Source of the DNA: Calditrichia bacterium
GTDB taxonomy: Bacteria; Calditrichota; Calditrichia; RBG-13-44-9; J075
Assembly: GCA_020635015.1 (NCBI GenBank)
Contig: JACKAP010000001.1
Span: 310,001 to 374,000, forward strand
DNA: 64,000 nt
Reading direction: 5' to 3'
Both the position numbers and the translations under genes were made by a program. The notes under the pieces are model-generated. The model searched no databases and had not been told where the DNA came from. It saw nothing but the letters and a program-made list of their open reading frames with translations. Shown in pieces: positions 42,122-51,549 of the stretch (position 1 is its first letter; the number at the start of each line of letters is the position of its first letter).

Positions 42122-44480
42122 TTCGCCGGACAGCGTGACGGCCTACAGCGATTACACCACTCCCACCTCGATCGATCTCGCCTGGGATGATCCCACTTCT
42201 TTTGCCGGCGGCGACACCCTGCTGCCCGCCCAGTTCACCATCGAGATTGCCCGTGATGGCGCCTGGATCGCTTCGGTGCCCGGGGGGATGATGCAATACA
42301 ATGACAGCGGGCTGAATGACGGACAGCCATACAATTATGAAGTATATACCAAAGTGACCGCCACCGACAGCACCAGCGGGATCATCGAAGTGGCCTGGAC
42401 CGCCGGCGGCTCGCCGATTCCCGCCGGGCCGGCCAACCTGGCCGCTGTGGGCGATACGGCCCAGGCGGTGCTCACCTGGGATGATCCTACGACCCAATCT
42501 GACGGCACCCCGCTAGATGATCTCGCCCAAATTTACATCTACCGCGACGGCGCACGCATCGACAGCGTGGATCCCGGGGTGCAAACCTACAGCGATGTTC
42601 CCCCGCCCGGTTTCATCTACCATTATACCGTTACGGCAGTAGATAACGAGACGCCGCCTAACGAAAGCGAGTCTTCCAACCCGGTGTCCTGCTTTGTCGG
42701 CGGTACCCCAGAGGTGCTGGTCTGGGTGGGTCCCGACGCCAGCGGCGAGAGCGCCGCCAGCGGTGACAGCATCTATGCCGCCCTGGCCGCCAATGGAAAA
42801 AGCACCTATCTCACCAACGATTTATTTGAATTTGGCAGTGATTTGAGTATCTTCAAAGCCGTGTTCGTGGTGCTGGGCATCTTCAGCAATAATCATGTGA
42901 TCGGCAGTTCCGATCCGGAAGGCCCGGCACTGCAAGCCTACCTGCAGAGCGGGGGGAGCCTTTACCTGGAGGGGGGCGACTGCTTTAATTACGATCCGGA
43001 AACCGGCGGTTACAACATCCGCCCCTGGTTTGGGCTGAATGACGGTCCGGACGGGAGCGGCGATGTGGCTGCTATCACCGGATTGAACGACCTTTCCGCA
43101 TTTACTTTTGCTTATGATGGTGAGAATAACTGGATGGATGAGTTGATCCCGAACAGCGCACTGCCGGTATGGCAGAACAGCAGCAATAGCGACCTCAGCG
43201 GGGTATATCACACCGGTTTCGGCAGTGGTCTGGCCCTGGGGGTGGTGCCTTCCTTTGGTGGATTGATCGATGCGCCCGGCACACCGCTCTATCCCGGCCG
43301 CCGCTATGCGGAGAAAATCACTCGCCATTCCGGGATGAGCAGCACTAAGATGCGCGCTCCGCGCACCGTTTCCCAGCCTTTCGTCAAGAAAGCAGCCTAT
43401 TATCCGGCATTGAAAAACAATCGCAAAACGCCGGGCGAACTATACCGCATCACCCCCGGCGGCGGATTGGAAATGCTCGCCAACACCAAAACCGACCTGA
43501 TGGCCGCCTACCTGGAACTGCTCGGCATCGATCTGCCCACAGCGCTGATCAGCCTGAGCCCGGATGCCTTCAGCCACGCCCTGGCCCTCGGTGACAGCAT
43601 CAGCGATACCCTGACCGTCACCCACCTCGGCGCTATCGGCAGCAACGAGATCACTTTTTCCATCACTGAAGAACCGCCGGTCGACTGGCTGTCGCTTGCC
43701 CCGGTTTCCGATACCCTTGGCGGTGGCGAATCGGTTCCGGTGGCGTTGCGTTTCCACACCGCCGGCCTGGATACCGGCATCTATCTGACCACCCTCAAGG
43801 TGAGCAGCAGCGACAGCGTGGCGCCGGAGCTCTACCTTCCGGTCACCCTGGAGGTATATGGAGTTCCGTCTATCGCCAGCGATGCCGATACCCTGAATTT
43901 CGGCGGGGTGATGGTCGGCGAGCAGGGGCAGCAGCATTTCCAGATTGTCAATCACGGCAGCGGAGATCTGCTGGTGAGCAGCATTTTTTCCACCGCACCG
44001 GCGTTTCAGGCCGATCCTACTCAATCGACCGTCAGTCCGGGAGACAGCATAGCGGTAACGGTGACCTTCTCTCCCGACTCGGTAGGAGATTTTGAAGGAA
44101 TACTGAAGATCGCCGCCAACGATCCGATGATAGATACCTTGATGGTCTATCTACAGGGAAGTGGAGAGCCGGTCCTGGGCATCACATCCGATCAACTGCC
44201 GCGAGAATTTGCCCTCAGCGCCAATTATCCCAATCCGTTCAACCCCTCTACCACGATCGCCTACCAGCTTCCTCAATCTGTGCCGGTCACCTTGACGGTT
44301 TACAACCTGCTCGGCCAGCGGGTGCGCCGGCTGGTGCAGGGCGTGCTGCCTCCGGGTTACTACCAGGCAGTATGGAACGGGCGCAACGACGCCGGCGTGG
44401 CAGTGGGCAGCGGAATCTACATCTATCGCTTCGAAGCGGGCGACTATCGCCAGGTGCGGAAGATGATTTTGTTGAAGTGA
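41808..44480 (+). CDS. Subtilisin-like (S8) protease, C-terminal fragment with accessory domains and T9SS tail
   Basis: Continues the 40721 protease: IDLGAPGTGILNTLPG leads to the catalytic Ser motif LTGTSMATPTVAGAVALLY (Ser coded near 41889). Two fibronectin III-like units follow. The shared GATase-like domain comes next (LVWVGPDASGESAASGDS, FVVLGIFSNNHVIGSSDPEG, LYLEGGDCFNYDPETGG) with its basic insertion (QPFVKKAAYYPALKNNRK). Then two Ig/ASH-like units (LNFGGVMVGEQGQQHFQIVN) and the T9SS tail (NYPNPFNPSTTIAYQLP). Joined length is about 1250 residues. The catalytic triad is complete, so it is probably an active secreted protease. Confidence 0.9.
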   Translation: MDLGAPGTGILNTLPGNNYGNLTGTSMATPTVAGAVALLYAAAGPALMNAVKSNPAQTALLFKEWIMAGTDSIPALQGITVTGGRLNVYNSLLLVKTFADSLDPNSPDSVTAYSDYTTPTSIDLAWDDPTSFAGGDTLLPAQFTIEIARDGAWIASVPGGMMQYNDSGLNDGQPYNYEVYTKVTATDSTSGIIEVAWTAGGSPIPAGPANLAAVGDTAQAVLTWDDPTTQSDGTPLDDLAQIYIYRDGARIDSVDPGVQTYSDVPPPGFIYHYTVTAVDNETPPNESESSNPVSCFVGGTPEVLVWVGPDASGESAASGDSIYAALAANGKSTYLTNDLFEFGSDLSIFKAVFVVLGIFSNNHVIGSSDPEGPALQAYLQSGGSLYLEGGDCFNYDPETGGYNIRPWFGLNDGPDGSGDVAAITGLNDLSAFTFAYDGENNWMDELIPNSALPVWQNSSNSDLSGVYHTGFGSGLALGVVPSFGGLIDAPGTPLYPGRRYAEKITRHSGMSSTKMRAPRTVSQPFVKKAAYYPALKNNRKTPGELYRITPGGGLEMLANTKTDLMAAYLELLGIDLPTALISLSPDAFSHALALGDSISDTLTVTHLGAIGSNEITFSITEEPPVDWLSLAPVSDTLGGGESVPVALRFHTAGLDTGIYLTTLKVSSSDSVAPELYLPVTLEVYGVPSIASDADTLNFGGVMVGEQGQQHFQIVNHGSGDLLVSSIFSTAPAFQADPTQSTVSPGDSIAVTVTFSPDSVGDFEGILKIAANDPMIDTLMVYLQGSGEPVLGITSDQLPREFALSANYPNPFNPSTTIAYQLPQSVPVTLTVYNLLGQRVRRLVQGVLPPGYYQAVWNGRNDAGVAVGSGIYIYRFEAGDYRQVRKMILLK

Positions 44481-44484
44481 TCTG

Positions 44485-44521
44485 AATATGTTATGCGCCG
44501 GACTACGGCGCATAACATATT
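44485..44521 (+). terminator. Hairpin terminator with GGACTAC loop
   Basis: Arms 44485-44499 (AATATGTTATGCGCC) and 44507-44521 pair over 15 bp around the loop GGACTAC, followed by TT. It starts 5 nt after the protease stop. Nearly the same hairpin ends the next two protease genes. Confidence 0.85.
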
Positions 44522-44554
44522 TTCATGACCGATTTTACACGGTATACGGGTGTC

Positions 44555-44672
44555 GTCATTGCGAGCCGCGTCTTTTGCGGCGCGGCAATCTCCTGCGAAT
44601 TGCTCCCAACCTAACTGCAGATGGGTGCACCCTGCAGGAGATTGCTTCGGCAAAATGCGCCTCGCAATGACA
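44555..44672. repeat. Dispersed ATTGCGAG palindromic repeat, copy 3
   Basis: GTCATTGCGAGCCGCG ... CGCCTCGCAATGAC, with internal CGGCAATCTCC, CTGCAG and GGAGATTGC. Its left flank (ATGACCGATTTTACACGGTA) is shared with copy 4, so flank and repeat were duplicated together. The rest of the gap (44673-44875) contains one CACGGAT-type arm (44733-44756) and the AAAGGAGGAAG ribosome site of the next gene. Confidence 0.85.
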
Positions 44673-44875
44673 GCATGAATTACACTTTTTAAGCATAGCC
44701 GTAATATCAGTTAATAACATATTTTTCCGTGATAATCCGTGTAATCCGTTGACAAAAAGAACGAAATGGGTAATTCATACAAAGTTCAATATCAAGAAAG
44801 GAGTGAATCCGCAAGTATCGTTGTGCAAAGTGTCTATTGACTGAGGTTTCCATCATCACGAAAAGGAGGAAGTAG

Positions 44876-47800
44876 ATGACGAAGCGATTCAAGTTCCGAG
44901 CAGTCTTCCTGGCCGCCCTGGCCGTCTCGATACTGCTCCTGGCAACCGGCGGTTGGGCAGACGCCGGCAAATCTCCGATCGATCCCTATCTCCAATCGGT
45001 GCTGAACTCAGCCCAGGCCGATGATATGATCGATACCTACCTGGTCCTGCAGGACCGGCTTTCTTATCAAGATCTACGCAACCAGACTCCCGGTATGACC
45101 CGGAAAGAGCGCCGCAAAGAAGTGGTGCGCCTCCTCAAGGATCATGCCGCCAATACCCAGCAAAATGTGCGGGCTTACCTCGAGAATGCCCAGCAGCAGG
45201 GAACAGTGGCGGATATCCGGATTATCTGGGCGATCAACGTGATCGTCTTTAAGGCGAGGCCGGGTGTGATCACCGATCTGGCGCAGCACTATCAGGAAAT
45301 CGAAAGTCTGCACTTCGATGCCAAAATTCCGCTTGAGCAATTATTAGATGACAACGGGATTACCCAACAAAATATGAAAAACGGCCTGGTCAACAATCCG
45401 CTGGATGTGCCCCAGCCGGGGCTGACCCTGATCAACGCCCCGCAGGTGTGGGCGGAAGGGGACAGCGGCCAGGGGGTAATCGTGGCCAATATCGATACCG
45501 GTACCGACTGGACCCACCCGGACCTGGCCAACAACATCTGGAACAACCTCGGCGAGGATGCCGACGGCGACGGCCGCACTATGGAGTGGAACGGCTCTAC
45601 CTGGATTTTCGATCCCGGCGATGTCAATAATGTGGACGATGACGGCAACGGCTATGTCGATGACTTCATCGGCTGGGATATGGAAACCAACGACAACAAT
45701 CCGATGGACGGCCAGAGCCACGGCACCGCCACTTCCGGCATCGTGGCCGGCGACGGCACCAACGGCACTGAGACCGGCGTGGCCCCCCGGGCCAAGGTGA
45801 TGATCCTTAAGAACGGCGGAGAAACTCAATACTGGATATCACAACAATATGCCATCGATAATGGGGCGGATATCGTGACCAGTTCTCTGAGCTACAAGTG
45901 GTATTTCTCACCCCAACCCAACTACCCGATGTTCCGCCAGATGAACGATATGGAACTGGCGGCGGGGATCCTCCACACCAACTCCACCAGCAATGATGGT
46001 AATACGACCGGTATCCCCTTCAATATCTCCGCGCCGGGCAATTCTCCCTCGGCCTGGATCCATCCCGATCAGACCCTGGTGGGCAATTTCAGTTCGGTGA
46101 TCGGCTCCGCCGACGTCAGCGCGAGCACCGGCACCGTGGTTTCCAGTTCTCCCTGGGGACCGGCTACCTGGGAAGATCTGCAGATCAATCATCCCTCCTA
46201 TCCTTACCCGATGCCGGCGGATTACCAGGATTATCCCTATGAGACCGTTCCCGGCTCGATGGGGATCATCAAGCCGGACGTGGCGGCGCCGGGTTCCGGC
46301 ACCACGTCCACCGCTCCGGGCGGTGGCTACCAAAGCTTTGGCGGCACTTCCGGCGCTACCCCGCACCTGGCCGGCACCGCCGCGCTGATGTTGGGCGTCA
46401 ATCCCAATCTGGAGCCGGAAGACGTCACCCGGATCATGATGACCACCGCTACCGAGAAAGGCGATCCCGGAAAAGATAACCGCTACGGCGCGGGCCTGGT
46501 GAATGCTTATGCCGCTTACCTGCAGGCAAAGGCGGAATTGTCCGATCCCGGCGATCCCAATCCTCCGACCAACGCCGATGCCTACAGCGATTTCAATACC
46601 CCCACCGCAATCGATTTGACCTGGGATGATCCCACTACCCTGTTTAACGGCGATCCCCTGAGTCCCTCGGAGTTTACCATCGAGATCGAGCGCGATGGGG
46701 CCAATGTCGCCTCGGTCAGCGGCGGCACCGGGCAGTATACCGATACCGGCCTGAATGACGGCCAATTGTACAATTATGTGCTGTTTGCCAAATTGATTGC
46801 CAACGACAGCACCAGTCTCCCGGTCGACGCTTCCGCCTACGCGGGCGGCTCTCCGGTCCCGGCAGCGCCGGAAAATCTATCGGGCAGCGCGACGACCACG
46901 GAAGCGCAGCTAAGCTGGAGCGATCCGGCGACCCAGAGCGACGGCACCCCGCTGGATGACCTGGATCATATCAACATCTACCGCAATGGGGTGGTGGTGG
47001 CCAGCGTGGCGCCGGGCACGGAGACCTACACCGACACGCCTCCGGCCGGCTTCACCTACGACTATTCGGTGACGGCGGTGGATAACGAAACGCCTCCCAA
47101 CGAGAGCGCGGCGAGCAACGCGATTGCGCTGTTCGTGGGCGACACCCCGAACTTCCTGGTGTGGGTGGGCCCGGATGCGGCCTCGCAGAGCGCAGAGAGC
47201 GGTGACTCGATCTTTGCCTCGCTGGTGGCCAATGGCGAGAGCGTGCTGCTGACCAACAACCTGTTCGAGTTCGGCAGCGACCTGAGCATCTACGAAGGTG
47301 TGTTCGTGGTGCTGGGGATCTTCTCCAACAACCACGTGATCGGATCGGGTGATCCGGAAGGCCCGGCGCTGGATGCCTATCTGGCGGGCGGGGGGAACAT
47401 CTACCTGGAAGGCGGCGATTGCTTCAACTACGACCCGGAAGTGGGCGGCTACCAGATCCGTCCCTGGTTCAGCCTCGATGACGGCCCGGACGGCAGCGGC
47501 GACCTTTCGGGGATCACCGGTCTGAACGACCTGTCGGCCTTCAGCTTCAGCTATAGCGGCGAGAACAACTGGATGGATGAACTGCAGCCGGTGGCCTCGA
47601 CCCCGGTGTGGCAGAACAGCGGCAACAGCGACATCAGCGGTGTGTTCTATGTCGGCTACAACGGCGGCAGCGGCCGTGCGGTGGGGGTTGTGCCCTCCTT
47701 CGGCGGCCTGGTCGACAACCCGTCGCCCCTTCGCCCGCAGCAGCGCGTGCTGGCGGCCTCAGACGTGGCGCGCCAGGCAGCGACGCAGACGGTGAAGTCG

Positions 47801-48100
47801 CGCCCGGCTCGTGGCGAGGAAGCACAGCCGTTCGTGAAGAAGGCGGCTTACTATCCGGAACTGAAAGCCAAGGTCAAGCAGCCGGGCGAGCTCTACCGCA
47901 TCACCCCGGGCGGCGGTATCGAAATGCTGGCCAATACCAAAGACGACCTGATGGCGGCCTACCTGGAGATCTTCCGCACCAGCGGAGATCCGACCATCGC
48001 CGTGACCCCGGCGCCCTGTCGGATACGCTGCTGGTGGGCGGCACGGCCGACCATAACCTCAACATCGCCAATGTGGGCGGCAGCCTGGCCGGCGATTTGA
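44876..48100 (+). CDS. Subtilisin-like (S8) protease with long T9SS-type C-terminus, N-terminal fragment
   Basis: The first part of a protease of about 2075 residues. It has a signal peptide (AALAVSILLLATGGWA) and a propeptide-like helical region with VLQDRLSYQDLRNQTP (about 60-150). In the S8 domain, Asp207 lies in VIVANIDTGTDWTHPDL, His282 in GQSHGTATSGI and Ser492 in GGTSGATPHLAGTAAL. All three catalytic residues are present, though the Ser motif is GTSGATP instead of GTSMATP. Fibronectin-like units and the GATase-like domain follow. At 48006-48009 the run of four C should be five: the paralogue at 54450 reads GTGACGCCCGGC with the frame intact. The last 30 residues to the stop at 48100 are therefore artefacts; continuation at 48010. 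Confidence 0.92.
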   Translation: MTKRFKFRAVFLAALAVSILLLATGGWADAGKSPIDPYLQSVLNSAQADDMIDTYLVLQDRLSYQDLRNQTPGMTRKERRKEVVRLLKDHAANTQQNVRAYLENAQQQGTVADIRIIWAINVIVFKARPGVITDLAQHYQEIESLHFDAKIPLEQLLDDNGITQQNMKNGLVNNPLDVPQPGLTLINAPQVWAEGDSGQGVIVANIDTGTDWTHPDLANNIWNNLGEDADGDGRTMEWNGSTWIFDPGDVNNVDDDGNGYVDDFIGWDMETNDNNPMDGQSHGTATSGIVAGDGTNGTETGVAPRAKVMILKNGGETQYWISQQYAIDNGADIVTSSLSYKWYFSPQPNYPMFRQMNDMELAAGILHTNSTSNDGNTTGIPFNISAPGNSPSAWIHPDQTLVGNFSSVIGSADVSASTGTVVSSSPWGPATWEDLQINHPSYPYPMPADYQDYPYETVPGSMGIIKPDVAAPGSGTTSTAPGGGYQSFGGTSGATPHLAGTAALMLGVNPNLEPEDVTRIMMTTATEKGDPGKDNRYGAGLVNAYAAYLQAKAELSDPGDPNPPTNADAYSDFNTPTAIDLTWDDPTTLFNGDPLSPSEFTIEIERDGANVASVSGGTGQYTDTGLNDGQLYNYVLFAKLIANDSTSLPVDASAYAGGSPVPAAPENLSGSATTTEAQLSWSDPATQSDGTPLDDLDHINIYRNGVVVASVAPGTETYTDTPPAGFTYDYSVTAVDNETPPNESAASNAIALFVGDTPNFLVWVGPDAASQSAESGDSIFASLVANGESVLLTNNLFEFGSDLSIYEGVFVVLGIFSNNHVIGSGDPEGPALDAYLAGGGNIYLEGGDCFNYDPEVGGYQIRPWFSLDDGPDGSGDLSGITGLNDLSAFSFSYSGENNWMDELQPVASTPVWQNSGNSDISGVFYVGYNGGSGRAVGVVPSFGGLVDNPSPLRPQQRVLAASDVARQAATQTVKSRPARGEEAQPFVKKAAYYPELKAKVKQPGELYRITPGGGIEMLANTKDDLMAAYLEIFRTSGDPTIAVTPAPCRIRCWWAARPTITSTSPMWAAAWPAI

Positions 48101-51100
48101 CCTACACCATCACCGAAACCCCGGACGTTCCCTGGCTGAGCGTCAGCCAGACCAGCGGCACCGTCACCGCCAACAACAGCGATGATGTGACGGTGAGCCT
48201 GGATGCTGCCGGCCTTGCGAACGGCAACTATTCGACCACCCTGGAGATCGCCAGCAACGACCCGGCGACCCCGCTGGTGACGGTGACGGTGGATCTGCTG
48301 GTGAACAATGCGCCGGTGATGAGCATCTCACCGAGCAGCTTTGATGTGACTCTCACCCCGGACTCCAGCACCACCCGCACCCTGACGGTGTCGAACAGCG
48401 GGGTCGGCCCGCTGGATTTCGTGGTCTCGATTGAAGGCAGCGCGGCGGCCAACGCCAAGGTGGATATCCTGGCCAACGGTCAGGCGCGCACTGCGCCGGT
48501 GATCGCCCGCGGCAAGGAGATCCCGGTCGAGCAGTTCCTGAAGCGCCACCGCACTGCGGCGACCGCCCAGGCGCCCACCGCGCAGGTGGATGCGAATCTG
48601 CCCAGCGTGGCCGGTCTGCAGCGGATCTCTCCGTTTACGCCCAACAGCCCCGATGGTGAAGAGGTCTTCGGCAGCGCCCAGAACGCCTTCGGCCCGGCCG
48701 GGGCGCGGGGACGGGGCAACCACTTCTACTGCGCCACCGCGACGACCCTGACCGAACACCGGCTGTATCTGAACGTGACCGCTTCCACCGACATGCAGTT
48801 CCTGGTGTATGAAGGCGACGTTCAGGTGGGCGATTACACCCTGATCAACGTTTCGGAGATCGCCTCCTCGGGCACCGGGGAAGGCTGGTACAGCTCCGGC
48901 CCGGTCAGCGTGCCGCTGCAAGCCGGGAAGTATTACCTGATCTTCCCGCAGTGGACCGCGGCAGCAAATTATTACAATGAGCAGAACATCGTGCCCTTCC
49001 CGATCCCGGCATCCTTCGGCGAGCTGCAGATGGGTGTGGGCTGGAACTATGCACCGGGCTACGCGGTGCCGCCCCTGGCGACCCAGAGCGTGCCTTCGAC
49101 CGCCTTCGGCGCGCCGACCGCTTACTATCAGACCCTCGTGACCGGCGGCGGTGGTGGCGGCGGCTCCTGGCTGGTCGCCGATCCGGATACGGCGACGGTT
49201 GCAGCCGGCAGCAGCGTGGATGTGATTTTGACCTTTGACGCCACCGGCCAGGTGGGCGGTGATTATTTTGCCGACATCATCGTGAGCGGCAACGACCCGG
49301 CCAACCCGGCGGATACCGCTTCGGCGCATCTGTTCGTGGAAGGGGTGGTCACGATCAGCGCCACGCCCGACCCGCTGGTGTTCCCGGCGGCGACCTTCCT
49401 GCCGGATACCGCGGTGCTGACGGTGAAGAATGACGGCAACGGGCTGTTGATGGTCAGCGACATCACTTCCGACAACAGCGTGTTCACCCCGCTGCAGACC
49501 TCCTTCGACGTGGCGGCTTTCGACAGCGCGTTTGTCGAGGTGGTGTTCGTGCCCGGCCCGGCCGGAATTGAAACCGGCACCCTCTCGATTATGAGCAACG
49601 ACCCGGCAACCTCGCAGTTGGATGTGGCGGTGGAAGCCGAGGCGCTGGATCCTCCGGGGATCGAAGTGAACCCGACGGAAGTCAATGAAACGATTGGCGC
49701 GCTGGGCGACTCGACCGACGTGCCGATGCAGTTGACCAACAGCGGCGGCGCGCCCCTGGTATGGTCGGCGGCGGTGGTGTCCTTCAAGGGCGCCCGGGTG
49801 GTGACCGGCAAGACTTACAGCAAGGGCCCGGCCCACACCGAGTATCACGTTCGCAACAGCGAGACACCTTACATCGCTTTGGTGACGGAAGATACCTGGG
49901 ATCTGCAGTTCAGCGCCAACCTGGAGACGGTGACCGGCGCGCTGGGCAATGCCGGCTCGGAATTTGACGGCACCTACTACTACAGCACCCGCTGGGCCAC
50001 CAACCTGCTGCACAAGATCGATATGGGCGGCAATCTGGTGGAAGAGTTTTCGATCAGCGGCGTGACCGGCCTGCGCGACCTGGCCTTCGACGGCACCTAC
50101 ATGTATGGCGGTGCGGCGGGCAATACCATCTACCAGATGGATTTTGCCAGCAAGACCTTGATCGGCACCATCAGCTCGCCGGTGGCGGTGCGGCATATCG
50201 CCTACGACGAAGCCAATGACGGCTTCTGGGTGGGCAACTGGGACACCAACATCACCCTGGTGAGCCGCAGCGGCGCGACCCTGTCGTCGATCACTTCGGC
50301 GGTGCACGGCCTGGGCGGGATGTATGGCTCGGCCTACGATCATTGGACGGCCGGCGGCCCCTATCTGTGGGTCTTCGACCAGGGCCTGGGCGCGGGCTTC
50401 CCGCAGCTCTTGCATCAGATCGACCTGAACAGCAACACCCCGACCGGTGTGACTTATGACGTGACCACCGACTTCCCGACCTCGGCCGGTATTGCCGGCG
50501 GTCTGTTCACTGCGGATGGCGTTGTACCCGGCACTGTCTCACTCGGCGGCCTGCTGCAAGGCACGCCGGATAACCTGTTCGTTTATGAGATGGCTGTTAT
50601 TGAATCCGGTTTTGTAAGGCTGGTGGGCAACACCTCGGGCAGCATCAACCCCGGAGACTCCGACGGCTTCATCGTGCGCTTGACGGCGGTGGGCGCCAAT
50701 CCGGATACCACCTTCACCGGTGAGTGCGTGATTGCGACCAACATTCCCGGTGCGGAGATCGTGAACATTCCGGTGACGATGCATATCCTGGCCACCGGCA
50801 TCGAGGATGGAGAAACGCTGCCGACGACCTATGCGGTGAGCAAGAACTATCCCAACCCCTTCAACCCGACCACGACGATCGGTTATCAGCTGCCGGAAGC
50901 AGGTGACGTGCGGCTGGTGATCTACAACGTGCTCGGTCAGAAGGTGCGCACCCTGGTGAATGCCCGGATGCAGCCCGGCCGCTATCAGGCGGTGTGGGAT
51001 GCGCGCAACGATGCCGGGGCGCCGGTGGGCAGCGGGATCTACATCTACCGCTTCGACGCCGGGGCGTTCTCCCAGGTACAGAAAATGATTTTGTTGAAGT

Positions 51101-51102
51101 AA
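46838..51102 (+). repeat. 4.26-kb near-identical segment, copy 1
   Basis: From TACGCGGGCGGCTCTCCGGT to the stop codon this segment matches 53281-57543 almost base for base. The only length differences seen are one missing C near 48009 and one extra GGC codon in a glycine run at about 49150. Divergence is concentrated in two short patches (about 49482-49570 and 50510-50635). Confidence 0.93.
48010..51102 (+). CDS. Subtilisin-like (S8) protease, C-terminal fragment with T9SS tail
   Basis: Continues the 44876 protease after the missing base. In order: two Ig-like units (LSVSQTSGTVTANNSDDV; SISPSSFDVTLTPDSSTTR), a jelly-roll-like segment (GNHFYCATATTLTEHRLYL ... LQAGKYYLIFPQW), a Gly7 linker, two more Ig/ASH units (TATVAAGSSVDVILTFDA; GIEVNPTEVNETIGALGD), a propeller-like region (FDGTYYYSTRWATNLLHKID ... 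WVGNWDTNITLVSRSG) and the T9SS tail (NYPNPFNPTTTIGYQLP). The propeller-like and jelly-roll parts may bind substrate or surface glycans, which is inference. Confidence 0.9.
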   Translation, partial: GALSDTLLVGGTADHNLNIANVGGSLAGDLTYTITETPDVPWLSVSQTSGTVTANNSDDVTVSLDAAGLANGNYSTTLEIASNDPATPLVTVTVDLLVNNAPVMSISPSSFDVTLTPDSSTTRTLTVSNSGVGPLDFVVSIEGSAAANAKVDILANGQARTAPVIARGKEIPVEQFLKRHRTAATAQAPTAQVDANLPSVAGLQRISPFTPNSPDGEEVFGSAQNAFGPAGARGRGNHFYCATATTLTEHRLYLNVTASTDMQFLVYEGDVQVGDYTLINVSEIASSGTGEGWYSSGPVSVPLQAGKYYLIFPQWTAAANYYNEQNIVPFPIPASFGELQMGVGWNYAPGYAVPPLATQSVPSTAFGAPTAYYQTLVTGGGGGGGSWLVADPDTATVAAGSSVDVILTFDATGQVGGDYFADIIVSGNDPANPADTASAHLFVEGVVTISATPDPLVFPAATFLPDTAVLTVKNDGNGLLMVSDITSDNSVFTPLQTSFDVAAFDSAFVEVVFVPGPAGIETGTLSIMSNDPATSQLDVAVEAEALDPPGIEVNPTEVNETIGALGDSTDVPMQLTNSGGAPLVWSAAVVSFKGARVVTGKTYSKGPAHTEYHVRNSETPYIALVTEDTWDLQFSANLETVTGALGNAGSEFDGTYYYSTRWATNLLHKIDMGGNLVEEFSISGVTGLRDLAFDGTYMYGGAAGNTIYQMDFASKTLIGTISSPVAVRHIAYDEANDGFWVGNWDTNITLVSRSGATLSSITSAVHGLGGMYGSAYDHWTAGGPYLWVFDQGLGAGFPQLLHQIDLNSNTPTGVTYDVTTDFPTSAGIAGGLFTADGVVPGTVSLGGLLQGTPDNLFVYEMAVIESGFVRLVGNTSGSINPGDSDGFIVRLTAVGANPDTTFTGECVIATNIPGAEIVNIPVTMHILATGIEDGETLPTTYAVSKNYPNPFNPTTTIGYQLPEAGDVRLVIYNVLGQKVRTLVNARMQPGRYQAVWDARNDAGAPVGSGIYIYRFDAGAFSQVQKMILLK

Positions 51103-51106
51103 GTTG

Positions 51107-51143
51107 AATCTGTTATGCGCCGGACTACGGCGCATAACAGATT
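51107..51143 (+). terminator. Hairpin terminator with GGACTAC loop, second copy
   Basis: Arms 51107-51121 (AATCTGTTATGCGCC) and 51129-51143 pair over 15 bp around the loop GGACTAC, followed by TTTGTATTT. It lies 4 nt after the stop codon. Confidence 0.85.
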
Positions 51144-51192
51144 TTGTATTTGGGTAGATGAAGCGATAGAATTGAGGTTTTGCGCGTTTTTT

Positions 51193-51230
51193 CTTTTATG
51201 GCGACACTATGCATAGTGTCGCCATAAAAG
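51193..51230. repeat. 38-bp perfect palindrome
   Basis: CTTTTATGGCGACACTATG is followed directly by its exact complement, with centre ATGCAT and no loop. It is preceded by a T-rich stretch. It sits in the 447-bp gap between the two long proteases, after the terminator and before ATTGCGAG copy 4. It could be a dyad binding site for a dimeric protein or a second terminator. Confidence 0.9.
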
Positions 51231-51287
51231 GAATAGCTACTCCAATACCAGATTTTTATGACCGATGTTACACGGTAAATAGGTCTC

Positions 51288-51404
51288 GTCATTGCGAGCC
51301 GCGTATTTTGCGGCGCGGCAATCTCCAGCGGATCGCTTCCAACGTAACTGCAGAAGGGTGCACCATGCAGGAGATTGCTTCGGAAAAAACGCCTCGCAAT
51401 GACT
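51288..51404. repeat. Dispersed ATTGCGAG palindromic repeat, copy 4
   Basis: GTCATTGCGAGCCGCG ... CGCCTCGCAATGAC, with internal CGGCAATCTCC, CTGCAG and GGAGATTGC. Shares its left flank with copy 3. The remaining 145 bp to the next gene contain CCGGC/GCCGG-rich dyads (about 51470-51512) and the ACAGGAG ribosome site. Confidence 0.85.
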
Positions 51405-51549
51405 GCTCGTATTACATTTTGAACATGGTGGATATCACCAGTTAGCGAACACAGCTTTTCACTTAAACACCGGCAGGCCGGACGCGCAACAAGGAAGAGC
51501 GCCCGGTCTGTCATCATGTATCATCTCTTACTAACTTACAGGAGTTTTT

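Noticed and set aside
48002..48012. Programmed ribosomal frameshifting in the protease and PorX genes
   Set aside because: No slippery heptamer or downstream pseudoknot, several unrelated genes are affected, and intact paralogues lack the break.
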